A DNA stretch of 45,094 nt from Oligoflexia bacterium (GTDB lineage Bacteria > Bdellovibrionota > UBA1018): contig CAIRTR010000065.1 of assembly GCA_903881565.1 (NCBI GenBank), forward strand, positions 1 to 45,094, written 5' to 3'. Each line of letters starts with the position of its first letter. Position 1 is the first letter of the stretch. This document shows positions 8,474 to 16,330 of the stretch, piece by piece. The notes under the pieces are model-generated. The model was not told the origin of the DNA and ran no database searches. It saw nothing but the letters and a program-made list of their open reading frames with translations. The position numbers and the translations under genes were made by a program.

Positions 8474-9031
8474 ATGAAAAAACAAACTATTCTCATCTCA
8501 GCGGGGGTCGTGATCGGGGCCGTGCTTCTGGTATCAACCTTGAGCAATAAATTTATTGCCAGTGAAGTGGTGTTCAGCACGCGCCTCTATCCTAAGTTTC
8601 AAGCCAAAGCCTGCACCCAGTGCCATGACTTCTTTTTGCAAAAGCTTAACGGCCTTTCGTTCAATTCTCACATTGAACGTACCGCTGAAAAGTGCGTTGA
8701 ATGCCACAAGCAAGAGGTGACCGGCTTTGCCACGGCCGACGAATGGTTTGCGCAGCCGGGCCTTTACACCTCTGATATGAACGCACAGCAAACCTGCGAG
8801 ACGATCATGAATGGCATGCAGGCTCAGTTTAAACACAAAGACAAGCTGGCGCGCGATCTTGCCAAGCACTTGTTCGAAAGTCCGCGCGTCCTCTGGGGCA
8901 TTGCGGGCGCCACGCCCAACAGTGGGCGGTTACCTGAAAAAAAGATGGAACTGGGCCTCGTCCAAGGGGGAATGGAAGAATGGAAAGCCGAAGTCAACGC
9001 CTGGATTCAAGGTGGGATGAAGTGTCAGTGA
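8474..9031 (+). CDS. Diheme c-type cytochrome-like protein
   Basis: A 185-residue protein with an N-terminal hydrophobic anchor (residues 5-24) and two heme-attachment motifs, CTQCH and CVECH, about 29 residues apart. Extra cysteines occur in QQTCE and near the C-terminus (MKCQ). It would be exported and receive heme in the periplasm, with a role in electron transfer. It starts three bases after the lipoprotein stop and is probably the last gene of the operon. The C-terminal half (GNxGRLPEKKM-like region) does not resemble a family I know. The second half of the protein is helical and lacks further heme motifs. Confidence 0.75.
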   Translation: MKKQTILISAGVVIGAVLLVSTLSNKFIASEVVFSTRLYPKFQAKACTQCHDFFLQKLNGLSFNSHIERTAEKCVECHKQEVTGFATADEWFAQPGLYTSDMNAQQTCETIMNGMQAQFKHKDKLARDLAKHLFESPRVLWGIAGATPNSGRLPEKKMELGLVQGGMEEWKAEVNAWIQGGMKCQ

Positions 9032-9060
9032 CGGCTGTTTCTAAACTGCACTCGTTAATT

Positions 9061-9096
9061 TTCGGGTTTGTTCGGGTTTGTTCGGGTTTGTTCGGG
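9061..9096. repeat. Tandem decamer repeat TTCGGGTTTG
   Basis: Three exact copies of TTCGGGTTTG plus a fourth partial copy (TTCGGG) in the 3' region behind the diheme cytochrome gene. The unit has no dyad and there are no spacers, so it is a simple microsatellite-like array likely to vary in copy number between strains. Confidence 0.9.
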
Positions 9097-9216
9097 ATTC
9101 AGTTTCGAAAGACCTTAAAAAAGCGATCACGCAGTGCAGCTGATTGAGATCGCCCTAGAGACGGGCGAAGAATTTATCAGAAGGAAGGAATTGCAAAGCT
9201 GATACCATAACGGCAG

Positions 9217-9699
9217 TTACAACAACTTGCGAAGATCTGAACAGCTCCGCGTAACAGAGGTTTCCGTACCCGAACGATAATCGTAGTGGATCGATCCCAG
9301 GCTTGCGTCTTCGCGCTTTTCGACCCCCAAACCAATTGCGAGCTCTCCACTCTGAGCTGCGTAGACGGCGCTTGCGGAAACAGAGTGCGCATCCATTTGA
9401 AACGACCCGATCTGGGACTCATCGATTGATGAACTTAAAAAAAAGTTTATGGCAAATCCCAGAACGGGACCCGTTGCGTATTGAAAAGTCCCTTCAAGAT
9501 AGACGCGGGATGCATCGGCGTCAGTTGAGGAATAGATCATGACCCGGCACTCACCAACTTCGTCGTGTCCTTCGTATAGCACGGGTCCGCGTAAATCTAA
9601 AAAACCCCGAAGGCTCTCCACCGCAGAGGCCTGGTCGAGCGCATAAGCGGAACCGGCGAAAAGAAGTGTTGATGCGATTAACCCAAACATTGATTTCAT
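9217..9699 (-). CDS. Small exported protein of unknown function
   Basis: A 160-residue protein from ATG 9699 with a signal peptide (MKSMFGLIASTLLFAGSAYA, cleavage after AYA near residue 20). The mature part alternates short strands and polar turns (RVYLEGTFQYATGPVLGFAINFFL, GSFQMDAHSVSASAVYAAQ), suggesting an all-beta fold. Two cysteines (GECRV and RSCSD) may form a disulfide. I chose this start over an upstream in-frame ATG (9741) because the signal peptide begins here. No family recognised. Confidence 0.65.
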   Translation of the reverse strand: MKSMFGLIASTLLFAGSAYALDQASAVESLRGFLDLRGPVLYEGHDEVGECRVMIYSSTDADASRVYLEGTFQYATGPVLGFAINFFLSSSIDESQIGSFQMDAHSVSASAVYAAQSGELAIGLGVEKREDASLGSIHYDYRSGTETSVTRSCSDLRKLL

Positions 9700-9872
9700 A
9701 AACCGGCCCTTTTGTTCGGGTGATAAAACAATAACGGGCAAAGAAAGTCAATTTCTATGGCGCCTCAAGCACTCTCGTTTTTCTTAATCATCAAAAAAAG
9801 TACCCCAAGATCATAGGGTTCCCCATCCACCCGAGCGCTTACCCAACTCATGGGCTGCAAGATCCAAAAAGA

Positions 9873-10262
9873 TTACTTTTTCGACCAAGCAGCTGCGAGT
9901 TGTTTGTCAAGAGTCACAAGCTCCAGATTCAGCGTAGCAGCTAGCCAGAAGTAGCTTGCATCGTAAATCGTGAGGCCATATTTTTCGGCGATCGCAACCA
10001 CGGAGCTAACGGGTACGTCGACGCGCTCAATGGCAGAATCACAGTAGATCTGATAGCATTCATCGAGTTGCTGTCGAAGCCGCGGGTGGTATTTTATTTT
10101 CTTGAGAAATACCGATCCGATTTCATAGTCGATCAAGGTCGGCGCAACCCAAGAGCGATTCCGCAACTTTCGTTCAAGAAGTTCTGCTTCCGGCTCTCTA
10201 AAAAAAATCGCGCTGACGGCGGAAGCATCCACCACAAGTTTAGCGTCTGTCTCTGTCTTCAC
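9873..10262 (-). CDS. vapC: PIN-domain ribonuclease toxin, VapC type
   Basis: A 129-residue PIN protein with the four acidic positions of the metal site: Asp12 in VVDASAV, Glu47 in LIDYEIGS, Asp101 in YDASYFWLA and Asp119 in LVTLDKQL. Such toxins cleave specific RNAs (often tRNA or rRNA) when released from their antitoxin. Length fits the family. Its start overlaps the 3' end of the upstream ribbon-helix-helix antitoxin gene by 23 bases, the standard antitoxin-first vapBC order. All active-site residues are intact, so it should be functional. The exact RNA target is not predictable. Confidence 0.9.
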   Translation of the reverse strand: MKTETDAKLVVDASAVSAIFFREPEAELLERKLRNRSWVAPTLIDYEIGSVFLKKIKYHPRLRQQLDECYQIYCDSAIERVDVPVSSVVAIAEKYGLTIYDASYFWLAATLNLELVTLDKQLAAAWSKK

Positions 10263-10476
10263 GGATTGCTCTTGTTGATTCAGCAGCAGTTGTCACTGCG
10301 ATTTTCCGAAGCCTCCGGATCGATTCATCTATAGACAAGGGGCGAGGCCGTTCAAGATTCTCTTCGAGAATGGTTAGCAACTCACCCTGAAGGGAACGGT
10401 GATTTTTTTCAGCTCTCGAGCGCAATTTTTCGACTAAAGCATCGGGGACGGCTTTGATGGACAGATTTACGGGCAT
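10240..10476 (-). CDS. vapB: Ribbon-helix-helix antitoxin of the VapBC pair (FitA/VapB-like)
   Basis: A 78-residue protein. NLSIKAVPDALVEKLRSRAEKNHRSLQGEL fits an Arc/FitA-type ribbon-helix-helix fold: a DNA-contacting strand (LSIKAVP) and two helices, then a C-terminal charged tail (ESIRRLRKIAVTTAAES) that would wrap the toxin. It would neutralise VapC and repress its own promoter. GGAG lies 7 bases before the ATG, and a reasonable sigma70 promoter is upstream (10497-10525). Gene order and overlap with vapC support the pair. Confidence 0.85.
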   Translation of the reverse strand: MPVNLSIKAVPDALVEKLRSRAEKNHRSLQGELLTILEENLERPRPLSIDESIRRLRKIAVTTAAESTRAIREDRDRR

Positions 10477-10998
10477 AACGGCTCCAATCTGACTCCATTA
10501 TGGCCCCAAAACAGATCTATGTCTATGGCTGAAAAAGAGTCCCAGTAAGCCCTTGAAATACCGCGATATTTCGGCCGGCTGCCCAAATTGTATTCATTGG
10601 TATTATGGGAAATAGTGATGTCCGAGATGCTTCGAGCATGCAGAATAGCCAGCAAGATCGAAAACAGAACACCAGTTCCAGCCAAAAAGAAAGCTCGTAA
10701 GGACAGAGAAGATTGCGGTCACAGCTATGTAGGCAACAGGAAGCACAAGGGCGATGAAGCGTATCTCCTGTAGATAATCTGATTACGCCGAGCTATCAAC
10801 TGTTTTGCCATAATGTCTTTCAATCCTGGGTGAGCTGTCGACAAAGATAGCTTTGACGTTCTCCCGAAAAGCTGGGACGGATTTCACTTGTTTTCCGGAA
10901 ACCGCGCTTCCGCTTTTACGCCAACTTATCGGCAACAGATAAACACCTTTGCGCGACTTCGCGTTCTTTGTCGCTCATTGTGAAGATCACAACGCCAA
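10477..10998. other. 522-base interval without an intact gene; possible decayed coding region
   Basis: No ORF with a credible start is present. On the minus strand one frame stays open for 63 codons from 10974 to a stop at 10783, without an ATG, and then for 59 codons to a stop at 10603. The second stretch is strongly hydrophobic (FIALVLPVAYIAVTAIFSVL). After a run of five T near 10686, another frame continues with GVLFSILLAILHARS. This would make sense as a two-helix membrane protein broken by a stop and a frameshift. Apart from the vapBC promoter at its left end I see nothing else here. Confidence 0.35.
10497..10525 (-). promoter_or_regulatory. Putative sigma70 promoter of vapBC
   Basis: Read leftward: TAGACA (10525-10520), 17-base spacer, CATAAT (10502-10497), each one base from consensus. 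The predicted start of transcription near 10490 leaves a leader of about 14 bases holding the GGAG ribosome site. GGAG also repeats 11 bases apart downstream of the -10, a possible half-site for the antitoxin. Confidence 0.5.
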
Positions 10999-11376
10999 TC
11001 AGAGGAATCGTTTATAGTCGATCCCCAGCGCCTGGCCAATTCGAATGGCAAGCTTTTTCCCAATAGCGCGCTCTCCTTTTTCGATCTTCGAGACATCTGA
11101 TTGGCTAATTCCGATTTTCTCGGCCATCTGCTTTTGCGTGAGCCCGTATCGTAAACGGGCCCCATGGAAAGATATGGCCGGCCCTTTCACCGGATCTTGA
11201 AGATCAGGATAAAGCTCCTTGGCATCAACAAAGCTCTTGTCGCCAGAGCGGTCGTCTAGTCCTTTTAGCAGCGTCGCCACCGCACTCGCTGCGTCCTTTG
11301 GAACCAGATAGAGGGTACGCTTTTTTCCCTCGCTAATTTCGATCCTAATAAGGTGCGTCTTCGCGGCTACCGACAT
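10999..11376 (-). CDS. higA: XRE-family HTH antitoxin (HigA-like)
   Basis: A 125-residue protein with a C-terminal XRE helix-turn-helix (about residues 70-118): RLRYGLTQKQMAEKIGISQSDVSKIEKGERAIGKKLAIRIGQALG. The N-terminal half (residues 1-65) is a separate acidic region, likely the toxin-binding part. It follows the toxin gene with a 32-base overlap and has its own strong ribosome site, GGAGG, 5 bases before the ATG, so antitoxin can be made in excess. The toxin-first order is that of higBA. Family call firm, symbol by arrangement. Confidence 0.85.
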   Translation of the reverse strand: MSVAAKTHLIRIEISEGKKRTLYLVPKDAASAVATLLKGLDDRSGDKSFVDAKELYPDLQDPVKGPAISFHGARLRYGLTQKQMAEKIGISQSDVSKIEKGERAIGKKLAIRIGQALGIDYKRFL

Positions 11377-11632
11377 AAGTTACCTCCAAAATTCGAACTT
11401 CGTTATCAACCACTTCCCAAACAGCCGCATAGCTGTAATTCAAATGGCAATGAAAACGAGCATGAGTAAGCTTTGAGTAGTTCGGCCATTCCGGCTGTGC
11501 TGGGCCGTATTGAACAAGGTCACGAATAAGCGCGCCAAAAATAACCCTCACATTGAGAGGCATCTTCTCCGCCCTTTTCGCTGCCTTTTTATGAACTCGA
11601 ACCTTCCAATCCACATACTTACGATATATCAT
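11345..11632 (-). CDS. higB: RelE/HigB-type mRNA interferase toxin
   Basis: A 95-residue basic protein with the RelE/ParE-like pattern: N-terminal helices rich in Lys/Arg (VRVHKKAAKRAEKMPLNVR), a strand region (HARFHCHLNYSYAAVWEVVDNEVRILEVTYVGSRED) and His/Tyr/Arg residues that can serve general acid-base roles in ribosome-dependent mRNA cleavage. It directly precedes and overlaps the HTH antitoxin gene. A palindrome lies 24-38 bases upstream of its start. No Shine-Dalgarno site is obvious, so toxin translation may be weak by design. Confidence 0.8.
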   Translation of the reverse strand: MIYRKYVDWKVRVHKKAAKRAEKMPLNVRVIFGALIRDLVQYGPAQPEWPNYSKLTHARFHCHLNYSYAAVWEVVDNEVRILEVTYVGSREDAPY

Positions 11633-11655
11633 TTATACACTATTCGCAAGGTGTT

Positions 11656-11670
11656 TTTACTATATGTAAA
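11656..11670. promoter_or_regulatory. Candidate higBA operator palindrome
   Basis: TTTAC-tatat-GTAAA, five-base perfect arms around a five-base self-complementary-like centre, located 24-38 bases upstream of the toxin ATG. Position and symmetry fit an autoregulatory operator for the XRE antitoxin. A single copy is visible. Confidence 0.45.
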
Positions 11671-11705
11671 CGCTAACCCCCAGGGAGAGCGCCACTCCAA
11701 AAACT

Positions 11706-11806
11706 GATTTCTCCCCATCGACTTAAACGGCTGCCTCTCAAGAGCCCCCACGTTTCGGGGAAGAGCCATGGTCGCTTTAAGTGAACCCTGAAAAGCCCGT
11801 GAAATC
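11706..11806. ncRNA. Nested inverted repeats, candidate structured RNA of unknown class
   Basis: Three nested complementary pairs share one centre: GATTTC (11706-11711) with GAAATC (11801-11806), ACTTAAA (11721-11727) with TTTAAGT (11776-11782), and CCCC (11745-11749) with GGGG (11757-11760). Together they fold as one long, interrupted hairpin of about 100 bases. A T-rich stretch follows the outer arm on each strand (TTTGTTTTT on plus, AGTTTTT on minus). It sits between higBA and tRNA-Gln. Shape recalls 6S-type rods but I cannot match the conserved bubble, so the class and strand are left open; a long bidirectional terminator is the simple alternative. Confidence 0.35.
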
Positions 11807-11861
11807 TTTGTTTTTGGTTATGGTAACTTAGCAGCAGATGGGTCTAACAACTTGTGGAAAA

Positions 11862-11935
11862 TGGCTGGGGAACTAGGATTCGAACCTAGATAACCAGAGT
11901 CAGAGTCTGGTGTCCTACCGTTGGACGATTCCCCA
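11862..11935 (-). tRNA. tRNA-Gln (anticodon CTG), CCA encoded
   Basis: Read leftward it folds as a full cloverleaf: acceptor TGGGGAA/TTCCCCA, D arm with AACGGTAGGA, anticodon stem CCAGA/TCTGG around loop CTCTGAC (anticodon CTG, reading CAG), and T arm CTAGGTTCGAATCCTAG. Discriminator G is followed by an encoded CCA. The U1-A72 weak first pair and G discriminator are glutamine identity features. It lies 54 bases behind the stop of glnS on the same strand, so charging enzyme and tRNA may be cotranscribed. Confidence 0.95.
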
Positions 11936-11989
11936 ACATACGAAAATGACGCGAACCTTAACCAAAAGGCGTGCTTCGCACGCCACCTT

Positions 11990-13693
11990 TTATTTAGAAT
12001 CCCTTAGCGTCACGGTCCTATTAAACACAAGTTGCCCCGGCTTGCAATCAACTCGATCCACACTAAAATATCCCTGACGCTCAAACTGAAACTGCGACTC
12101 AAGTGCCGCGTGCGCCAAAGAGGGTTCAACGCGCGCGTCACGCAGTACTTCCAAGGACTTTGGATTCATCTGTTTCAAAAAATCAGTATCCCCTGCCCCG
12201 GGATTGGGCACTGCAAATAATCGCTCATACAATCGCACTTCGGCCTTCAACGCGTGAGCTTCGGAGACCCAATGCAGCGTGCCCTTCACCTTGCGACCAT
12301 CCGGAGGATTGGATCCTCCCTTGGTGGCAGGATCATAGGTACAGCGTAATTCACTCACGCGACCTTGGGCATCTTTCGTGACCCCCACGCATTTGATAAA
12401 GTAAGCAGAGCGAAGCCGAACTTCTTTATCGGGCGCAAGCCTGAAAAAACCTTTTTCCGGGACTTCCATGAAGTCCTCTTGCTCAATATAAACGACGCGC
12501 GAAAAAGGAACTTTACGTGTCCCAAGCTCCGGCCGTTGCGGGTGATTGGGCACATCAAACTCTTCACTTACTTCTCCAGCCTGTCCTTCAGGATAATTCT
12601 CAATCACCACACGAAGGGGCCTCAAAACCGCCATCGCACGAGGTGCGTTCTTGTCTAAATCTTCACGCACACAGGTTTCCAAAAGCCCGTACTCGATGCA
12701 GCTATCTTTTTTGGTGACCCCCACGCGCTCACAAAAATCTCTGATCGAAGCCGGTGTAAACCCGCGCCGTCTGAAACCCTGAATGGTTGGCATCCGCGGA
12801 TCATCCCAACCACTGACGTGCTTGTCTTTGACGAGCTCCAGGAGTTTTCGTTTGCTCATCACGGTATAATCAATATTGAGCCTTGAGAATTCAATCTGCT
12901 GAGGATGACAAGGCGTTTTAAGCGTCGCTAGCACCCAATCATAAAGCGGCCGATGATCTTCAAACTCCAGCGTACAGATCGAATGCGTGATCCCTTCGAT
13001 CATATCCGACAGGCAATGCGTATAATCATACATCGGATAAATGCACCATTGATCGCCCGTGCGATGATGATGCGCTTTACGAATGCGATAAATCACGGGA
13101 TCGCGCATATTCACGTTAGGCGAGCTCATGTCGATCTTGGCACGCAAAACATGCGCACCCTCTTCAAACTCCCCTGCGCGCATGCGCGTGAACAAATCCA
13201 AATTCTCGGCCACCGAGCGCGCGCGAAACGGACTGTTTGTCCCCGCTTCGGTCAACGTGCCGCGCGTTTTTCGCATTTCATCGGCGTTCAGGCTGCACAC
13301 GTAGGCCTTACCCAACTTGATAAGCTCCACGGCATACTCATAAATCCGCTCAAAATAATCAGAAGCGTAATGAATCTCTCCACTCCACGAAAACCCAAGC
13401 CAGCGGACGTCGTCTTGAATCGAATTCACGTACTCAATGTCTTCTTTAACGGGATTGGTGTCATCAAACCGAAGATTGCACGTTCCTTTATAGTCGCGCG
13501 CGATTCCAAAATTCAGACAAATGGACTTGGCATGCCCGATATGCAAATACCCATTGGGTTCCGGGGGAAAGCGCGTGGCAACTTTCGCGCCATTCTTCCC
13601 GCTCGCCAGATCCTCGTCGATGATGTGACGGATGAAGTTTCTGATTTCTGCTTTTGCTTCGCCTTTTGCTTCGCCTTTTGCTTCTTGATTCAT
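11990..13693 (-). CDS. glnS: Glutaminyl-tRNA synthetase
   Basis: A 567-residue class I synthetase that charges tRNA-Gln directly. The ATP-binding HIGH motif is in [15 protein letters not shown] (residues 51-54) and the KMSKS-type loop is VMSKR (278-282); the catalytic domain segments NLRFDDTNP and [18 protein letters not shown] are typical of GlnRS. The C-terminal half is the two-beta-barrel anticodon-binding domain. Length is close to the E. coli enzyme. The first 15 residues hold a lysine/glutamate repeat ([10 protein letters not shown]) made by a 12-base tandem repeat. The start overlaps the gltX stop by four bases. Having GlnRS means the GatCAB transamidation route is not needed for Gln-tRNA. 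Confidence 0.97.
   Translation of the reverse strand: MNQEAKGEAKGEAKAEIRNFIRHIIDEDLASGKNGAKVATRFPPEPNGYLHIGHAKSICLNFGIARDYKGTCNLRFDDTNPVKEDIEYVNSIQDDVRWLGFSWSGEIHYASDYFERIYEYAVELIKLGKAYVCSLNADEMRKTRGTLTEAGTNSPFRARSVAENLDLFTRMRAGEFEEGAHVLRAKIDMSSPNVNMRDPVIYRIRKAHHHRTGDQWCIYPMYDYTHCLSDMIEGITHSICTLEFEDHRPLYDWVLATLKTPCHPQQIEFSRLNIDYTVMSKRKLLELVKDKHVSGWDDPRMPTIQGFRRRGFTPASIRDFCERVGVTKKDSCIEYGLLETCVREDLDKNAPRAMAVLRPLRVVIENYPEGQAGEVSEEFDVPNHPQRPELGTRKVPFSRVVYIEQEDFMEVPEKGFFRLAPDKEVRLRSAYFIKCVGVTKDAQGRVSELRCTYDPATKGGSNPPDGRKVKGTLHWVSEAHALKAEVRLYERLFAVPNPGAGDTDFLKQMNPKSLEVLRDARVEPSLAHAALESQFQFERQGYFSVDRVDCKPGQLVFNRTVTLRDSK
13651..13686. repeat. 12-base tandem repeat in the 5' end of glnS
   Basis: CTTTTGCTTCGC occurs twice exactly and a third time with the last two bases changed; on the coding strand it encodes the repeat GEAK. 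It is in frame (12 bases), so copy number changes would lengthen the N-terminal tail of GlnRS without breaking it. Confidence 0.8.
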
Positions 13694-15204
13694 AGCGTTC
13701 CAACCTTGCTTAATCGCGCCTGCAACACATCCCAGGGCAAAACACCCAAGAGTTCAAAAAGTCCTGCACTGACCGATCGACCGGTCACCGTCAAGCGCAT
13801 CGGGCCCGTTAAATCCCCAAGCTTCACGCCGTGCTGATCGCAGACCTGACGCAGGAACTGCTCAATGTCGGCATGTCCCATCCCGATATCAGATAGCGTG
13901 GGCTCCGATCCCCAAGGGGCATCAAGACCCGTACGCTCATGCTTCTTCGCCCCTTCTAGCTTCTTAGCCAAACCTTCGAGCACATGCCTCACCCCAGCTT
14001 GAAGTGGGCCTTTCAAGGAGCCATCTTTTCCCCATTTCAATTCGGAGAGATTGACTTCGACTGCACCGGGCGTACAAAGAGGAACGAGTTGCTCAGCCAT
14101 TTCTTTGAGCAGCTTCACTTTAGGTTGCACCAGCGCCGTAAGCTGCACCCCTAACGACGACTTCAAACGCGTAAGCGCTTGATGCGAAAAGTGATGCGCA
14201 AAATCCTCGACGATAATGTCCCTTAAACGCTCGGGCTTTGCCGCGCGGATATGCGAACCATTGGTCCACAGCAGCTTCTCGACATTGAACACCGCAGAAC
14301 TTTTCTGAACATGATCAAACGAAAAGAATTCAATCATCTCGGCGGTTGAAAAAATCTCCTGATCGCCATGACTCCAGCCCAGGCGCGCTAGGAAATTCAA
14401 AAGCGCCTCCGGTAAGTACCCTTCGGCCCGATACCAGTTCGCGGAAACCGCGCCGTGACGTTTTGAGAGTTTCTTTTTGTCCGGGCCCAGAATCATCGGT
14501 AAATGCGCAAAAAGCGGAATCGGATACTTGAAAAAATCGTACAAATGCACCTGTTTCGGGGTGTTATTAATATGATCATCACCCCGAACCACGTGCGTGA
14601 TTTTTGTGAACACATCATCCACGACGACCGAAAGATTATAGGTCGGCGCCCCGTTGGAGCGGATCAAAACAAAATCATCAATCTCGGCATTCTCCACCCG
14701 AATCGGGCCCCGGATCTGATCCGTGAACTCCACAAAACCTTCGAGCGGAATCTTCGCGCGAATCGCATAGGTTTGCCCCGGACGATTTTCGTTCTTCTCA
14801 CGACACGTGCGATCGTACATGGGCTTCTTGCCGGCTTTCATCGCCACTTCTCGCATGGCTTCGACTTCAACTTCCGTGCAATAGCAACGATAAGCATGCC
14901 CATTGGCCACGAGTTCCTCCACCTTATCGCGATACACATCGAGACGATTTTTCTGAAAAATCAGATCCTCATCCCAACGAAGCCCCAACCACTGCATCGA
15001 AGCCAAGATATCCAGCGTGAATTGATCTTCAGAGCGCTCCAGATCCGTGTCTTCGATTCGAAGAAGAAACTGACCTTTGTTTTGCTGGGCGAAGAGCCAA
15101 TTAAAAAGCGCCGTGCGAACCCCGCCGATATGCAAGTAACCGGTGGGAGAAGGAGCAAAACGAACGCGAACGGGTGGGGCAACAGTGGTCGAAGTCGTCA
15201 TCAT
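13690..15204 (-). CDS. gltX: Glutamyl-tRNA synthetase
   Basis: A 504-residue class I synthetase. [24 protein letters not shown] gives the HIGH-type motif (HIGG, residues 25-28) and [11 protein letters not shown] the KMSKS loop. YRCYCTE followed by [12 protein letters not shown] and [25 protein letters not shown] are catalytic-domain hallmarks; the alpha-helical C-terminal third is the anticodon-binding cage. Slightly longer than the E. coli enzyme because of a basic linker near residues 415-440. ATG is doubled (MM), so the start may be either of two adjacent codons. Couples by ATGA overlap to glnS. HipA-type kinases are known to target GltX, and a HipA-like gene lies 10 kb left. Confidence 0.96.
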   Translation of the reverse strand: MMTTSTTVAPPVRVRFAPSPTGYLHIGGVRTALFNWLFAQQNKGQFLLRIEDTDLERSEDQFTLDILASMQWLGLRWDEDLIFQKNRLDVYRDKVEELVANGHAYRCYCTEVEVEAMREVAMKAGKKPMYDRTCREKNENRPGQTYAIRAKIPLEGFVEFTDQIRGPIRVENAEIDDFVLIRSNGAPTYNLSVVVDDVFTKITHVVRGDDHINNTPKQVHLYDFFKYPIPLFAHLPMILGPDKKKLSKRHGAVSANWYRAEGYLPEALLNFLARLGWSHGDQEIFSTAEMIEFFSFDHVQKSSAVFNVEKLLWTNGSHIRAAKPERLRDIIVEDFAHHFSHQALTRLKSSLGVQLTALVQPKVKLLKEMAEQLVPLCTPGAVEVNLSELKWGKDGSLKGPLQAGVRHVLEGLAKKLEGAKKHERTGLDAPWGSEPTLSDIGMGHADIEQFLRQVCDQHGVKLGDLTGPMRLTVTGRSVSAGLFELLGVLPWDVLQARLSKVGTL

Positions 15205-15264
15205 AATTTATTCCTAATATCCTAGTTTTGGCCTTCAAGAAAGAGGGCTTAAGTGTCGGAGGGA

Positions 15265-16158
15265 CTAATTTGTCTTCTCATTTGTTTGGACTTCAGCCGA
15301 AGGAACTGCAGAGACGGCGCGGGATTGTATCTCCAACTGACGCGCGTCGAAATAACTCGCAAGCGCGCGACGCTCCCGCTCCCCCAAAGTTCCCAAGCCC
15401 GTCTTGGCAACAATCGCGGGATGCTGAAAACCCGGAGAACTTTTGGAAACCACCTGTTCTGGCCCGGGTCCATTGCCCACAGAATGACAACTCATGCAAT
15501 TCTGCACAAAAATCTTCTCCCCCCGAACTGCGCCGGGATCGGAGCGTTTTTTCAAGAACCAAGGACTGTATTTCTCGCGATAACTGGTGAGCTCAAGAGC
15601 TGTAAGCTCAGAAACGAAGTAGGCGCCGACCGGAACCTCTTCTTTGAGAATTTGCGGCCTGGAGGTCCACGGCATCACCCCTAAAAGGCGCTCCCCGTTT
15701 CGCGCAACCAACACCGGATACTTCGTGACAAGAGAGCGAGGAATCAAGGCCCGATGCCCCAAGCGATCCGTCAACACCAGCAAATCCACCTGAGCACGTT
15801 GATCAGGTGTTACCCCTTCCAACGCCTTCTCCACCACTTGCGAGAGCAACACCCCTTCATAACGCACGAGCTTCCCGGTTTCGGGATCCCGCTCACTACT
15901 CGCTGCACGCTTAAGCCTAAAAAGTTCGGGAAAAGACCAGTCCCTCAAAACTTGAGACGCACCGCCTCCAAGCCACTGAATGGACAAGTGAGAGCTCGGC
16001 GCGGCCCCCTGCGAATTTGCATGACTTTCCAAAGAAGTTAATTCCATAGGAATTAACAAGAAAAGCCCAAAAACAAGAGGCGTAAAGCCCCGTAAAGAGC
16101 CCGATAAAAAGAACCGTGAAGTATTCAAAAAAGCGCGCCGAAACCCGAAATCTGCCAT
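15265..16158 (-). CDS. Exported c-type cytochrome with molybdopterin-oxidoreductase-like N-terminal domain
   Basis: A 297-residue protein with an N-terminal hydrophobic segment (about residues 20-40, FTPLVFGLFLLIPMELTSL) for export. The middle (about 60-190: VRYEGVLLSQVVEKALEGVTPDQRAQVDLLVLTDRLGHRALIPRSLVTKYPVLVAR) resembles the sulfite-oxidase/molybdopterin-binding fold, but I see no clear molybdenum-ligating Cys. The C-terminal part has one heme site CMSCH followed by a possible distal Met region, so it is a monoheme cytochrome c. It reads toward gltX with a 60-base gap. Role in periplasmic electron transfer is inferred. Confidence 0.7.
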   Translation of the reverse strand: MADFGFRRAFLNTSRFFLSGSLRGFTPLVFGLFLLIPMELTSLESHANSQGAAPSSHLSIQWLGGGASQVLRDWSFPELFRLKRAASSERDPETGKLVRYEGVLLSQVVEKALEGVTPDQRAQVDLLVLTDRLGHRALIPRSLVTKYPVLVARNGERLLGVMPWTSRPQILKEEVPVGAYFVSELTALELTSYREKYSPWFLKKRSDPGAVRGEKIFVQNCMSCHSVGNGPGPEQVVSKSSPGFQHPAIVAKTGLGTLGERERRALASYFDARQLEIQSRAVSAVPSAEVQTNEKTN

Positions 16159-16275
16159 ACCTTATATTGGAACAGCACCCTTTGCCCGTGTCAAGACTTG
16201 TGTCGCGGCCAAAACTCTATTGGATTTCCTAACAGGCTATGCTAACAACGACGTACAATCCGGTCACACAAGGTG

Positions 16276-16304
16276 AGTGGGCCAATAAAGCCCGCTTTTT
16301 TTTT
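16276..16304 (+). terminator. Rho-independent terminator ahead of rimP (possible attenuator)
   Basis: AGTGGGC (16276-16282) pairs with GCCCGCT (16290-16296) over seven bases with one G-T pair, loop CAATAAA, followed directly by eight T (16297-16304). It is on the same strand as, and 27-81 bases upstream of, the candidate rimP starts, and nothing is encoded on this strand before it, so it would end only a leader transcript of the rimP-nusA operon. Confidence 0.75.
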
Positions 16305-16330
16305 GCCTTTTTGGGCCAAATTCTTGCCGG

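Noticed and set aside
9061-9096. CRISPR array
   Set aside because: Adjacent exact decamers without spacers; not a CRISPR structure. No other array is visible anywhere in the window.
10588-10773. Small plus-strand frame in the interval right of vapBC
   Set aside because: Lacks a ribosome site and conserved motif; it is opposite the possible decayed membrane gene.
11706-11806. 6S RNA
   Set aside because: The rod shape fits loosely, but I could not recognise the conserved bubble or end motifs, and the strand is unclear; kept only as an unclassified structured element.
12953-13837. Long plus-strand open frame of 294 codons
   Set aside because: It lies wholly antisense to the glnS and gltX coding frames and has no start signals or motif; such open frames are a composition shadow.
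14503-15225. 240-codon plus-strand frame opposite gltX
   Set aside because: Antisense to a clearly intact synthetase gene; residues show no recognisable fold.
16155-16200. TTGACA upstream of the cytochrome gene on the minus strand
   Set aside because: No acceptable -10 hexamer at 16-18 bases; the start codon is too close.
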